Source: JALONO01 sp038209965 (lineage in GTDB: Bacteria; Bacteroidota; Bacteroidia; Cytophagales; Thermoflexibacteraceae). Taken from it: a stretch of 19,908 nucleotides of DNA. Where the stretch lies: contig JBBQXF010000090.1 of the NCBI GenBank assembly GCA_038209965.1, forward strand, positions 1 through 19,908. Reading direction: 5' to 3'. Positions 6,176 to 13,534 of the stretch are shown here, piece after piece. How positions within the stretch are numbered: position 1 is the stretch's first letter; each line of letters begins with the position of its first letter. The notes beneath the pieces were generated by a model. It was given only the letters and a program-made list of their open reading frames with translations. It was not told the DNA's origin and made no database searches. The position numbers and the translations under genes were made by a program.

Positions 6176-8092
6176 CTAAAGAATCAGGAACTCGATCCGG
6201 CGGTTGGAAGCCCGGTTGGGATCCGAGTCATTGGCCATTTTGGGCTGGGTTTCGCCGTAGCCCTTGGAAATGAGCCGGTCCGCCTCAACGCCTGCCTTGG
6301 TGAGGTAGGCCACCACCGCTTGGGCCCGCCTGCGCGAAAGCTCTAAGTTGCTGGCATCGGCTCCCACATCGTCGGTATGGCCGCCGATCTCGACTCTCAT
6401 TTCCTTGTTTTGTTTCATGAACACCAAGAGCCGGTTCAGCTCGGTCTTGGATTTGTCCTGCAAGTCCCATTTGCCGGACTCGAAAAACAGGTTGTTCAGC
6501 GTGATGCGCGAGCCTTTATTGGCCGGATCCAAGTAAATATCGATCTCCACGTCTTTGCCCCCGTTGGCCGAATAATTAAACGAGAGGCTTTGGAACAAAT
6601 AGCCACTTTTGTTGATGTAAAGGGCGTATTCGGAGCCTTTGTTGAGCGTGATCAGGTAGCCGCCATCGCCCGGATCAGACATCACGGAGGACTCGATGCT
6701 GTCAGTTGCCAAATTGATCATGTCAATTTTGGCATCAAGGCGTTTTTTGGTCTTGGCATCGTACACTATGCCCTTGACGTAGTTGCTGGCCGTGCGGGGT
6801 TTGAGCGTTTCGGGCAACTCAAATTCATAGATCTGGCTCGATGTGAGCCGCCCGCCCTTGTTCTCCTCGTGCGAATAGTACCCCTTTTTGCTGTCGGCCG
6901 TCACAAACAGGCCCACTTGGTTGCGGTGATCGTTGAGGGGATAGCCCAAGTTTTGGGGGAGTTCCCACTTGCTATTTTTGAGCTCAGACTTGTACAGGTC
7001 ATAGCCGCCATAGCCAGGATAGCCATCAGAGGCGAAATAGAGGGTCTGGCCGTTGACGTGGATAAACGGCGCAAATTCATGGCTGCGGGTGTTGATTGCC
7101 GGGCCCAGGTTTTCGGCCTTGCCCCAGTTGCCGGTGGCATCGCGGCGGGTGCGCCAGATGTCCTCGGCCCCTTGGCCACCGGGCCGGTCGGAGATAAAGT
7201 AGAGCGTGCGCCCGTCGGAGGAGAGCGACGGCTGGGTGTCCCAGCCCGTGGAGTTGACCAAGTTGCCCATGTTGCGCGGTTCCTGCCACTTGCCGTTGAG
7301 TTTATAGCTCACGAACAGATCGCAACTGCCGATCACACTGCGCTCCGCACTGCCCTCGCACACGGTGAAGATAATGGTTTTACCATCGGCCGAAATGGTG
7401 CAAGTGCCCTCATTGAAAAACGTGTTGAGTTCTTTGATGTATTCGGGCTCGCCCCATTCATCATCTTTTTTGGTACAAACATAAATATTTTCATCATTTT
7501 TGCGATCAATCCCAATCCTGGCCGTAAAAATAATCTGTTGTTGATCGCCTGATAGTACCGGAAAATATTGGAGTGGCTGGCGGTTGACGTTGGGCCCCAC
7601 TGGGTGTGGGCTGAAGTTGAGCGGGGTTTTCATGCCTTCTTGGGCATAATTGCAGGCATTGAGGTTTTTTTTGGCATCGGCCACTTGGCCCTTATTGGTC
7701 CCGTACTTGATAAATTTCTCAAAATTGGCCTTGGCCCCGTTGTAATTGCCTTTTTGGAAGTCGGCCAGCCCCACTTGGTAATAGGCTGGGGCTACCCGCC
7801 GGTCATCGGGCACCAGTTTGGCACATTCCCGGTAATGCTGGTCGGCTTTATCCAAATCGCGCAGCGTAAAGGAGGCTTGGGCGAGGGCAAAATGGGCTTC
7901 CACAAATTGGGGATCCACTTCGATGGCTTTCTCCAGTGCGGTGGTGCACTTCTCAAAATTTCGGTTGCGCAGGTATTCCTTGGAATCCTCGTACAGCTTT
8001 TCGGCCCGCTTGGAGGAAGTGCTCAACTGGGCCAGCCCGCTATGGGCCAAGCAAAAGAGGAGTAGGACAGTAATGGAGGTCAGTTTGAACAT
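6176..8092 (-). CDS. porE: PorE-like T9SS protein: TPR, PD40 propeller, CRD, OmpA domain
   Basis: The product is a 638-aa periplasmic or outer-membrane protein. It has a signal peptide (residues 1-21, ending GLA-Q), TPR units (about 28-150), a PD40/WD40-like beta-propeller (about 165-425, repeated SxDGxTLYFxSDRPGG-type blades), a carboxypeptidase-regulatory-like fold (about 436-522) and a C-terminal OmpA domain (about 529-638). The OmpA domain shows GGHTDDVGADASNLELSRRRA, with the Asp and Arg that bind peptidoglycan, and NRRIEF at the end. This four-domain order matches PorE of Porphyromonas gingivalis, which anchors the type IX secretion system to peptidoglycan. PorE there is a lipoprotein; here I see no convincing lipobox. 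The gene is divergent from two porV genes, which supports the T9SS assignment. Other TPR-PD40-OmpA paralogs exist in Bacteroidota, so the symbol is likely but not certain. Confidence 0.8.
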   Translation of the reverse strand: MFKLTSITVLLLFCLAHSGLAQLSTSSKRAEKLYEDSKEYLRNRNFEKCTTALEKAIEVDPQFVEAHFALAQASFTLRDLDKADQHYRECAKLVPDDRRVAPAYYQVGLADFQKGNYNGAKANFEKFIKYGTNKGQVADAKKNLNACNYAQEGMKTPLNFSPHPVGPNVNRQPLQYFPVLSGDQQQIIFTARIGIDRKNDENIYVCTKKDDEWGEPEYIKELNTFFNEGTCTISADGKTIIFTVCEGSAERSVIGSCDLFVSYKLNGKWQEPRNMGNLVNSTGWDTQPSLSSDGRTLYFISDRPGGQGAEDIWRTRRDATGNWGKAENLGPAINTRSHEFAPFIHVNGQTLYFASDGYPGYGGYDLYKSELKNSKWELPQNLGYPLNDHRNQVGLFVTADSKKGYYSHEENKGGRLTSSQIYEFELPETLKPRTASNYVKGIVYDAKTKKRLDAKIDMINLATDSIESSVMSDPGDGGYLITLNKGSEYALYINKSGYLFQSLSFNYSANGGKDVEIDIYLDPANKGSRITLNNLFFESGKWDLQDKSKTELNRLLVFMKQNKEMRVEIGGHTDDVGADASNLELSRRRAQAVVAYLTKAGVEADRLISKGYGETQPKMANDSDPNRASNRRIEFLIL

Positions 8093-8252
8093 GATCGGGA
8101 CAGCTAACTAATGAGTTATCTATTTTTCAGCAAAAAATATGACATTTTTTAATTGCCTGGGCAGTACCAACGTTTTTTAGCAGTTGGTTGTACGGTGGAT
8201 CAGGCGTCGTGCATTGCCAAGACAGGGCAACCTACTTTGGTTTATTGACCAT

Positions 8253-8283
8253 CTGGGCCAAACCTTACATTCGTTTGGCCCAG
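8253..8283. repeat. Perfect 11-bp inverted repeat
   Basis: CTGGGCCAAAC (8253-8263) pairs with GTTTGGCCCAG (8273-8283) around a 9-nt loop. No T-run follows on either side, so it is not a typical terminator. It lies about 230 bp before porV. Confidence 0.7.
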
Positions 8284-8382
8284 CCCGGTCGAAAGGAAAG
8301 GCGAATCTTGCTGACTTGGTTTTTTGCAGCATGAATTTTGAAAAAATAACCCCGACGGAAGGTTAGCTTCTCTTTTCTGCCC

Positions 8383-8390
8383 TAGCTTTG
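8383..8390 (+). promoter_or_regulatory. Candidate -7 element of first porV
   Basis: TAGCTTTG fits the Bacteroidota TAnnTTTG -7 consensus exactly. A proper -33 TTG is missing at the right distance (GGTT is seen instead). It would give a leader of about 110 nt to the ATG at 8506. Confidence 0.3.
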
Positions 8391-8505
8391 TTAAATTGCA
8401 TTTTTTATGAGCCATTCTATTTTGTCCAAATCTAACCAAGCCTTGCTATGATTTGAAATTCTACAAACAACCTGTTTGTATATTTCACAATTAACTCAAC
8501 AAATT

Positions 8506-9714
8506 ATGTCGCGTTTCAAAAAAAGTTTGTTTTCTCTCTTGCTGTTGGTTACCGGTCTGGCATTCAGCGCTGATGCACAAGTGATCGGCGGGCCAAATAA
8601 TCCCGGGATCAGTGGATTGATCGATAGCCGCCGGGTCATTGCTGTGGCGGTCCCGTTCCTCACCATCACGCCTGACTCCCGGGCGGGTGGCATGGGCGAA
8701 GCTGGAGTGGCCACCACGCCCGATGCCAACTCGATCCACTGGAACCCGGCCAAAATGGCTTTTATCGACAAGGAAGCTGGGTTTGCCATCTCCTACAACC
8801 CGTGGCTGCCTCGGCTGGTGAACGATATGTGGCTAGCTTATTTGACTGGGTATAAGCGAATTAGCAAACTGGAGACCATTGCCGGCTCCATCCGCTATTT
8901 CAACCTCGGCAACATGCAATTTACCGATATCAACGGGGTGGTGCAACAGGACTTCAACCCCCGCGAATTTGCCATCGATATTACCTATGCCCGCAAGCTT
9001 TCCAACAGCTTGAGCATTGCCCCGGCATTCCGCTTTGTCAACTCCAACTTGGCCGGAGCCATCAGCAACAGCAGCACCAACACCAACGCCCGGCCCGGCA
9101 ACACGGTGGCAGTGGACATCTCCATGTACTACCGCAAAAAGCAAAACTGGGGCTTGTTGCCGGTGGAAGTGGCCTTGGGGGCCAATATTTCCAACATCGG
9201 CCTCAAACTTACTTACAACGATCCCAACAGCCGCGATTTTATCCCCACCAACCTGCGCTTGGGCACTGCCCTCACCGGGGAATTTGATGCCTACAACAAG
9301 CTTACTTTTGCCTTTGACATCAACAAACTGATGGTGCCCTCCCCCGTTATCGTGAACAACCGGGTGCAAATGCCGGACAAAACCTTGATCTCGGGCATCT
9401 TTGGCTCGTTTTCCGATGCCCCGGGCGGTTTTAGCGAAGAAATTCAGGAAGTTATGATCGCCACCGGTGTAGAGTATTGGTACAACGACCTGATCGCGCT
9501 CCGGGGCGGCTATTTCTACGAACACCGAAACAAGGGCGGGCGCCAATATTTCACCCTCGGGGCCGGCCTCAAATACCAAACTTTCGCCATCAACTTCGCC
9601 TATTTGTTGCCCACTGGCCAGCAAAACCCCTTGGCCGACACCATGCGCTTTTCCCTGCTGTTCAATTTCAACAAAACCGACAAAACTGACGGGGAGGGTG
9701 CCCCCAAATCATAG
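8506..9714 (+). CDS. porV: PorV outer-membrane T9SS protein, copy 1
   Basis: The product has 402 aa with a signal peptide (SLLLLVTGLAFSADAQ). It belongs to the PorV/LptO family of 14-stranded FadL-like barrels, which shuttle CTD-tagged cargo from the T9SS translocon to the attachment complex. Family marks include VAVPFLTITPDSRAGGMGEAGVA, ANSIHWNPAKMAF, a long series of alternating beta strands, GVEYWYNDLIALRGGYFYEH and a C-terminal FSLLFNF strand. The frame can be read from a TTG at 8476, but the ATG at 8506 directly precedes the signal peptide and is preferred. A strong terminator follows at 9738-9793. It is divergent from the porE-like gene and has a tandem paralog downstream. Confidence 0.92.
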   Translation: MSRFKKSLFSLLLLVTGLAFSADAQVIGGPNNPGISGLIDSRRVIAVAVPFLTITPDSRAGGMGEAGVATTPDANSIHWNPAKMAFIDKEAGFAISYNPWLPRLVNDMWLAYLTGYKRISKLETIAGSIRYFNLGNMQFTDINGVVQQDFNPREFAIDITYARKLSNSLSIAPAFRFVNSNLAGAISNSSTNTNARPGNTVAVDISMYYRKKQNWGLLPVEVALGANISNIGLKLTYNDPNSRDFIPTNLRLGTALTGEFDAYNKLTFAFDINKLMVPSPVIVNNRVQMPDKTLISGIFGSFSDAPGGFSEEIQEVMIATGVEYWYNDLIALRGGYFYEHRNKGGRQYFTLGAGLKYQTFAINFAYLLPTGQQNPLADTMRFSLLFNFNKTDKTDGEGAPKS

Positions 9715-9737
9715 GGGAATCACCAGATCCACTCAGG

Positions 9738-9793
9738 AACCCAGCGAAAAGGGCCAAATGCAACTGCGGATTGGCCCTTTTCGCTGGGTTTTT
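9738..9793 (+). terminator. Strong rho-independent terminator after first porV
   Basis: Arms at 9738-9757 and 9771-9790 pair perfectly over 20 bp with a 13-nt loop, and the run of five T (9789-9793) follows. It begins 24 bp after the first porV stop, so the second porV needs its own promoter. Confidence 0.9.
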
Positions 9794-9802
9794 GGCCAAT
9801 AT

Positions 9803-9833
9803 TTGGTGTTCTCAAAAAGCCTCCCTACCTTTA
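9803..9833 (+). promoter_or_regulatory. Candidate promoter of second porV
   Basis: A TTG (9803-9805) is followed after 20 bp by TACCTTTA (9826-9833), one mismatch from TAnnTTTG, with the spacing expected for the Bacteroidota primary sigma factor. It lies just after the terminator and gives a leader of about 85 nt. Confidence 0.5.
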
Positions 9834-9926
9834 GTTGATCAAACCCAACCGATTACCCACAAACGCTGTATCAACCATTGAGGGCAATTTATGTAAAAGA
9901 AGACTACTCCAATTTGCATTAGGCTT

Positions 9927-11105
9927 ATGATGATGTTTTCTAAGCGGTTTCTTTTTCTTGCGCCACTGCTGGTGCTGGCGGGTGCGACTGACTCGTTGGG
10001 CCAATCTACCAACCGGCACATTATTCCAGTGGCGGTTCCTTTTCTGATCATTTCCCCCGATGCCCGCAGTTCCGGCATGGGCGATGTGGGCGCAGCTACC
10101 TCCGCCGATGCCAATGCGGCCCACTGGAACCCGGCCAAATTTGCTTTTATCGACAAACCATTGGGCGTTTCCCTTTCGCACAGCCCTTGGTTGCGCGCCC
10201 TGGTGCCCGATATGTCGCTCTCCTATGCCAGCGGCTATAAACGGATCAGCCAATATGAAGTCATTGCCGTGTCGCTCCGCTACTTCGACATGGGCAACGT
10301 ACAGTTGACCGGGCCCACCGGCCAACTGCTCCAAAACATCAATCCGCGCGACGTGGCGGTGGATGCCACTTACAGCCGCAAACTGTCGCGCAAGTTTGCC
10401 ATTGCGGGCACGGTTCGCTTCATCCACTCCAATTTGGATGGTAACGTGACCACGGGGGCGCTCAATCAAGCCGTCCCCGCCAATACTGCCGCTGTCGATG
10501 TGGGCTGGTTTTACCAGAGCAAAGGCCACTGGGGCACTCTGCCGGTCAATTTTGCCCTCGGCATGAACGTATCCAATGTTGGGGGCAAAATTGGCTACGG
10601 CTCCACGGCCCCCCCCAATTTCTTGCCCGCCAACCTGCGTTTGGGCACGGCATTCACGGGCGAGCTGGACGAATACAACAAAGTGACGTTTGCCTTCGAT
10701 ATCAATAAACTCATGGCCCCCACGCCCAGCGACCTCGACTTGACGGGAGCCGCCACCCCCAAAACCCTGTTTCAGGGCACGATGGGGTCATTTGCCGATG
10801 CGCCAAGCGGTTTGCGCGAAGAATTGCAAGAACTCATGTATGCGATGGGCGTGGAATACTGGTACAAAGATCTGGTGGCCTTCCGGGGCGGCTACTACAA
10901 TGAGCACCGCACCAAGGGCGGCCGCAAATACCTGAGCTTGGGCCTGGGCCTGCGCTACCAAGCTTTCGGGATCGATTTTGCCTATTTGATGCCCCACGCC
11001 CAAGCCACCCCGTTGTCCGATACATTGCGGTTCTCGCTCCTGTTTGGGTTTGAGCGCAACCGGCCCCAGCCTTCCGACGAGCCCGCCCAAGCAAGGCTGG
11101 ATTAG
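9927..11105 (+). CDS. porV: PorV outer-membrane T9SS protein, copy 2
   Basis: The product has 392 aa with a signal peptide (FLFLAPLLVLAGATDSLGQ). It is a clear paralog of the preceding protein: VAVPFLIISPDARSSGMGDVGAA, ANAAHWNPAKFAFIDK, LRLGTAFTGELDEYNKVTFAFDINKLM, GVEYWYKDLVAFRGGYYNEH and TKGGRKY all align. It differs in the N-terminal segment, the loop near residues 185-200, and a longer charged C-terminal tail (NRPQPSDEPAQARLD). Three ATG codons in a row (9927, 9930, 9933) leave the exact start open by two residues. It has a separate transcript to judge by the terminator and promoter before it. It may be a specialised cargo shuttle or a second copy with overlapping role. Confidence 0.9.
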   Translation: MMMFSKRFLFLAPLLVLAGATDSLGQSTNRHIIPVAVPFLIISPDARSSGMGDVGAATSADANAAHWNPAKFAFIDKPLGVSLSHSPWLRALVPDMSLSYASGYKRISQYEVIAVSLRYFDMGNVQLTGPTGQLLQNINPRDVAVDATYSRKLSRKFAIAGTVRFIHSNLDGNVTTGALNQAVPANTAAVDVGWFYQSKGHWGTLPVNFALGMNVSNVGGKIGYGSTAPPNFLPANLRLGTAFTGELDEYNKVTFAFDINKLMAPTPSDLDLTGAATPKTLFQGTMGSFADAPSGLREELQELMYAMGVEYWYKDLVAFRGGYYNEHRTKGGRKYLSLGLGLRYQAFGIDFAYLMPHAQATPLSDTLRFSLLFGFERNRPQPSDEPAQARLD

Positions 11106-11135
11106 CCCGGCCGAAAGGATTTGGCCCAAAATGCG

Positions 11136-11143
11136 TAATTTTG
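11136..11143 (+). promoter_or_regulatory. Candidate -7 element of the toxin-antitoxin pair
   Basis: TAATTTTG matches TAnnTTTG fully. No TTG is found 19-21 bp upstream. The expected leader to the ATG at 11217 is about 65 nt. Confidence 0.3.
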
Positions 11144-11216
11144 CCATAACCTGCACTTTTGGCCAGGTTGTTTGGTTAGCTAAATAACCATTCTGTCAGT
11201 AAACCTTTGAAAGGGC

Positions 11217-11447
11217 ATGGAAAATACCTTTGCTTTGTACAAGAGCATCATTGCCGACTTGGGGCGCGTGCCCGAAGACCGGCTCGGGGAAGTGCGCGCT
11301 TGGCTGGGCCTGGTGGAGAAATCGTTCATTGGAGATGAGAAACTCGCTGAACCGCCTTGTGAGCCCCTGATCAGGGAGGAGAAAATTCGCCAATACGTGG
11401 CAGAAGACTTTCAACGTTTTGAAGATACTTTCCAAGCGTTGGCATGA
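11217..11447 (+). CDS. Small protein, putative antitoxin of the Doc/Fic toxin
   Basis: The product has 76 aa, mostly helical to the eye and acidic in its second half (REEKIRQYVAEDFQRFEDTFQALA). I do not recognise a family. It ends at a TGA overlapping the ATG of the Doc/Fic-like gene by 4 bp (ATGA at 11444-11447), so translation is probably coupled. Size, order and overlap are those of a type II antitoxin placed before its toxin; that is the only ground for the role. No DNA-binding motif is evident. Confidence 0.65.
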   Translation: MENTFALYKSIIADLGRVPEDRLGEVRAWLGLVEKSFIGDEKLAEPPCEPLIREEKIRQYVAEDFQRFEDTFQALA

Positions 11448-11854
11448 CCGAGTACCTGATCAAAGCTGACGTATTGTACATCAATGAAGCTACCATACGC
11501 GCCCACGGCGGGCATTTTGTTTCTCCGCACAATTTTTTGCACGAAAACAGCCTCGATTACTTGCTCGAGATGGTAAAGGCCGAAATTTTTGGCCAACCAC
11601 TTTATCCGAAAATCCACGATAAAGCGGCGGTTTATCTCTATAACATCGTGGCCAACCATGTTTTTCAGGACGGCGATAAACGCACAGGTTTGGAATACTG
11701 CTTATTGCACCTCCGGCTCAATGAATATACTTTGGCGAGTTAGGTCACTAATCAAGATCTCCCCGAATTTGTACTGGGCGTGGCAGCGGGCCAGTGTTCG
11801 CTGGCCGAAGTAAGCAAATGGCTCAGGGCAAACATCTGCCCGCGCCGGCAATAA
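11444..11854 (+). pseudogene. Doc/Fic-family toxin interrupted by in-frame TAG
   Basis: The gene reads as 99 aa to a TAG at 11741-11743. It is a death-on-curing type Fic protein with the catalytic motif HVFQDGDKRTG (residues 72-82); the usual Asn of the G-N-K-R-T core is Asp here. Fic proteins modify target proteins with AMP or phosphate. Beyond the TAG the same frame continues for 36 more codons to a TAA at 11852, coding NQDLPEFVLGVAAGQCSLAE and SKWLRANI, which is the normal Doc C-terminal helix pair (AxGxxSLxEVxxWLR). One base change, for example CAG to TAG, would explain it. The truncated form keeps the active-site loop but lacks the last helices, so it is probably inactive or weakened. 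If the site is a sequencing error, the intact gene codes 136 aa. Confidence 0.8.
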
Positions 11855-11867
11855 GTGGTATAAAATA

Positions 11868-11883
11868 TTAACAAAAGTGTTAA
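11868..11883 (+). promoter_or_regulatory. Perfect inverted repeat abutting a start codon, possible operator
   Basis: TTAACA (11868-11873) and TGTTAA (11878-11883) flank a 4-nt spacer and end exactly before the ATG at 11884. This fits an operator or ribosome-site hairpin controlling the nucleotidyltransferase pair, but the short, AT-rich arms could be chance. Confidence 0.35.
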
Positions 11884-12414
11884 ATGAAGATAATTGAGAT
11901 ACTGGGCAAAGTTATCAAACGCCTAGAAGCTGAAAACATAGCCTATATGGTGTCGGGCAGCGTGGCCATGCTAGTCTATTCTGTACCCCGCATGACTCGC
12001 GACATTGACATTGTTTTGGAAATAGCCGAGCGTGATATTGATCGTTTTGTGGCCCTGTTTGAGAAAGATTTTTATACCCACAAACCCTCGGTAATTGAAG
12101 AGGTAAAACGCCGGGGAATGTTTAACTTTATTGATAACATCGAAGGCTACAAAGTCGATTTTATACTTAAAAAAAATGTACTTTACCACAAAACCGAGTT
12201 TGACCGGAGACGGAGGGGCAGCGCGCTAGGAGTAACCGCTTGGATGGTGGCGCCCGAGGATCTATTGATCTCCAAATTGATCTGGATACAACAATTGCAA
12301 AGCGAAAAGCAGATAGATGATATTAAAGGTCTGCTCGACTATCCCGATTTAGATAAAACCTATATTGATTATTGGTGCAAAGAATTGAACCTTCACACAT
12401 TTGGTTTGCTATGA
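11884..12414 (+). CDS. Nucleotidyltransferase-fold protein
   Basis: The product has 176 aa. It shows the minimal nucleotidyltransferase signature: G25-S26 (VSGSVAMLVYS), the metal-binding pair D40-x-D42 (RMTRDIDIVLEI) and a third acid at D92 (YKVDFIL). Such small proteins are common as one half of toxin-antitoxin or AbiEii-like modules and as adenylyl or other nucleotidyl transferases. Residues 118-140 (WMVAPEDLLISKLIWI) resemble the helical region typical of this group. It overlaps the next gene by 4 bp (ATGA, 12411-12414), so the two are translationally coupled. Substrate is unknown. All three acids are present, so it should be catalytically competent. Confidence 0.8.
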   Translation: MKIIEILGKVIKRLEAENIAYMVSGSVAMLVYSVPRMTRDIDIVLEIAERDIDRFVALFEKDFYTHKPSVIEEVKRRGMFNFIDNIEGYKVDFILKKNVLYHKTEFDRRRRGSALGVTAWMVAPEDLLISKLIWIQQLQSEKQIDDIKGLLDYPDLDKTYIDYWCKELNLHTFGLL

Positions 12415-12701
12415 ACGACACCCCGGAATGGGCCAGGCAAAAACAGCGCGAAATCATCTTCGCCAAAACGGAAGAAGAGCGGCTGCTCATGGGTTTTGAA
12501 ATGATTGACTATGCCTACATGGTGGTGGAAAACAGCATCCGGGAAGCCCACCCGGGCATTGGTCAGGGCGACCTCGTGGCCGAGATTTTCAAACGGTATT
12601 ACGCCCACGAGTTCTCGCCCGGGCAGGTAGAGGCCATCACGGCCAGCATCCGCGCCTACCATGCACGCCAAGAACAAACAAACAATAATTGTATTGACTA
12701 A
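12411..12701 (+). CDS. Small helical partner of the nucleotidyltransferase
   Basis: The product has 96 aa from the ATG at 12411; the longer reading from a TTG at 12372 lies inside the preceding gene and is rejected. It is charged and helical (TEEERLLMGFEMIDYAYMVV, AEIFKRYYAHEFSPGQVEAI). The pattern of an ER-x-x-M-G-x-x-M helix, then a helix ending in a P-G-x-x-x-x-D-L turn, then an F-x-R-Y-Y segment recalls small proteins encoded beside nucleotidyltransferase genes in cyanobacteria and Bacteroidota. I know no confirmed activity. The gene order and 4-bp overlap suggest a complex or toxin-antitoxin relation with the nucleotidyltransferase. Confidence 0.7.
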   Translation: MNDTPEWARQKQREIIFAKTEEERLLMGFEMIDYAYMVVENSIREAHPGIGQGDLVAEIFKRYYAHEFSPGQVEAITASIRAYHARQEQTNNNCID

Positions 12702-12789
12702 AATGAAACCAAAATCACCATCCTTGGGATGTGTGTTCATCGCCCAGCGCGGGCTCTTTCATAAAAAGCAGAGCAATACAAAAAAGCAG

Positions 12790-12797
12790 TAACTTTG
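12790..12797 (+). promoter_or_regulatory. Candidate -7 element of the Rpn-type remnant
   Basis: TAACTTTG matches TAnnTTTG exactly, about 44 bp before the ATG at 12841. No TTG lies at the expected -33 position. Confidence 0.3.
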
Positions 12798-12840
12798 TAT
12801 TGGACATTACCAACCACCCGGGGCAAAACCCTGGACCGCC

Positions 12841-13383
12841 ATGCGCAAAAAACCGATCCGCTTCGACTGGGCCATCAAAAAACTCCTCCGCCACAAAGCT
12901 AACTTCGTGGTGATGGAGGGCTTTTTGAGCGAGCTGATCCTCGACGACACCAAGATCGAGAAAATCCTGAAGAGTGAGGACAACCGCCAAACCCCGGACG
13001 ACAAGTTCCACCGGGTGCACATCCTGACCCAAAACTCCAAAAAGGAACTCGTCATGGGCGAGATCCAGAACACCTACGAGATCGACCATTTCCACCGCAT
13101 GGCCTACGACGCGGCCAAGGTATTGGACGAAAACGTGTGCGCGGGCCAGGCCTACTCCGACGTCGAGAAGGTGAAATCGGTCAATATCGTTTACTTCGAC
13201 CTGGGCAAGGGCAAGGATTATGTGTACCGGGGCAGCACCGTGCTCGAGGGCCTGCACAAAAAGGGCCATTGCCCGCAAGCTCTTGGCCCGGCAGTTTACC
13301 GGTCAGGAGATTGCCGACGATACCGGCTTGAGCTTGGCCAATGCGGCCGCACTCCGCCACCAAAAATGACCATTTCTGCCTAA
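12841..13383 (+). pseudogene. Decayed Rpn-family PD-(D/E)XK nuclease
   Basis: The first 140 residues match the Rpn / PD-(D/E)XK 'transposase' family: FDWAIKKLLRHKANFVVMEG, FLSELI, DDKFHRV, GEIQN (E74, Q76), HFHRMAYDAAK and VNIVYFDLGKGKDYVYRG. After GLHKK the reading becomes basic and unstructured to a stop at 13383. The bases from 13265 in another frame code AIARKLLARQFTGQEIADD and a short tail ending at 13369, the usual C-terminal end of this family. So the middle third of the gene has been deleted with a frame change. The catalytic Asp expected in the RVD segment is His (H60). The family normally has about 300 residues and acts in recombination or phage defence; this copy should be inactive. 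Confidence 0.8.
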
Positions 13384-13388
13384 CTTTG
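13381..13388 (+). promoter_or_regulatory. Candidate -7 element of miaB
   Basis: TAACTTTG matches the TAnnTTTG consensus and equals the element at 12790. No well-spaced TTG is visible. It would give a leader of about 145 nt. Confidence 0.3.
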
Positions 13389-13534
13389 CCACTTGTACCA
13401 AAGCCAAGCGAATTTTCACTTAATGGTACTGTTAAATGATTGGAAATCGTAGAACAAAACCATTTGATCGGGCTATCATTAAATCATTTATAAATCCCCA
13501 AACCACCTTCTCCCCAGCAGAGAGGGGTCAAAAT

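Larger units (their letters stand above)
8093..8505. other. Divergent regulatory region between porE-like and porV genes
   Basis: This 413-bp region has no supported gene and must hold the start sites of both divergent transcripts. It contains a perfect -7 element (8383-8390), a second weaker TTG/TATGATTTG pair (8422-8455, 22-bp spacer) and an 11-bp perfect hairpin (8253-8283). The AT-rich part next to 8092 probably holds the porE promoter, but no clean consensus was seen. Confidence 0.5.

Noticed and set aside
6377..7552. 391-aa plus-strand ORF
   Set aside because: It is a shadow of the PorE-like gene caused by codon bias; no recognisable domain.
8253..8283. Invertible promoter flanked by inverted repeats
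   Set aside because: Only 9 bp separate the arms, which is far too little for a phase-variable switch.
8476..8505. TTG start for the first PorV
   Set aside because: The added ten residues precede an ideal signal peptide that begins at the ATG at 8506.
11741..11743. Programmed stop readthrough in the Doc/Fic gene
   Set aside because: No stem or readthrough context is evident; a simple nonsense change is the better explanation, though not proven.
12372..12410. TTG start for the small partner of the nucleotidyltransferase
   Set aside because: It lies inside the upstream gene; the ATG at 12411 gives the usual 4-bp overlap.
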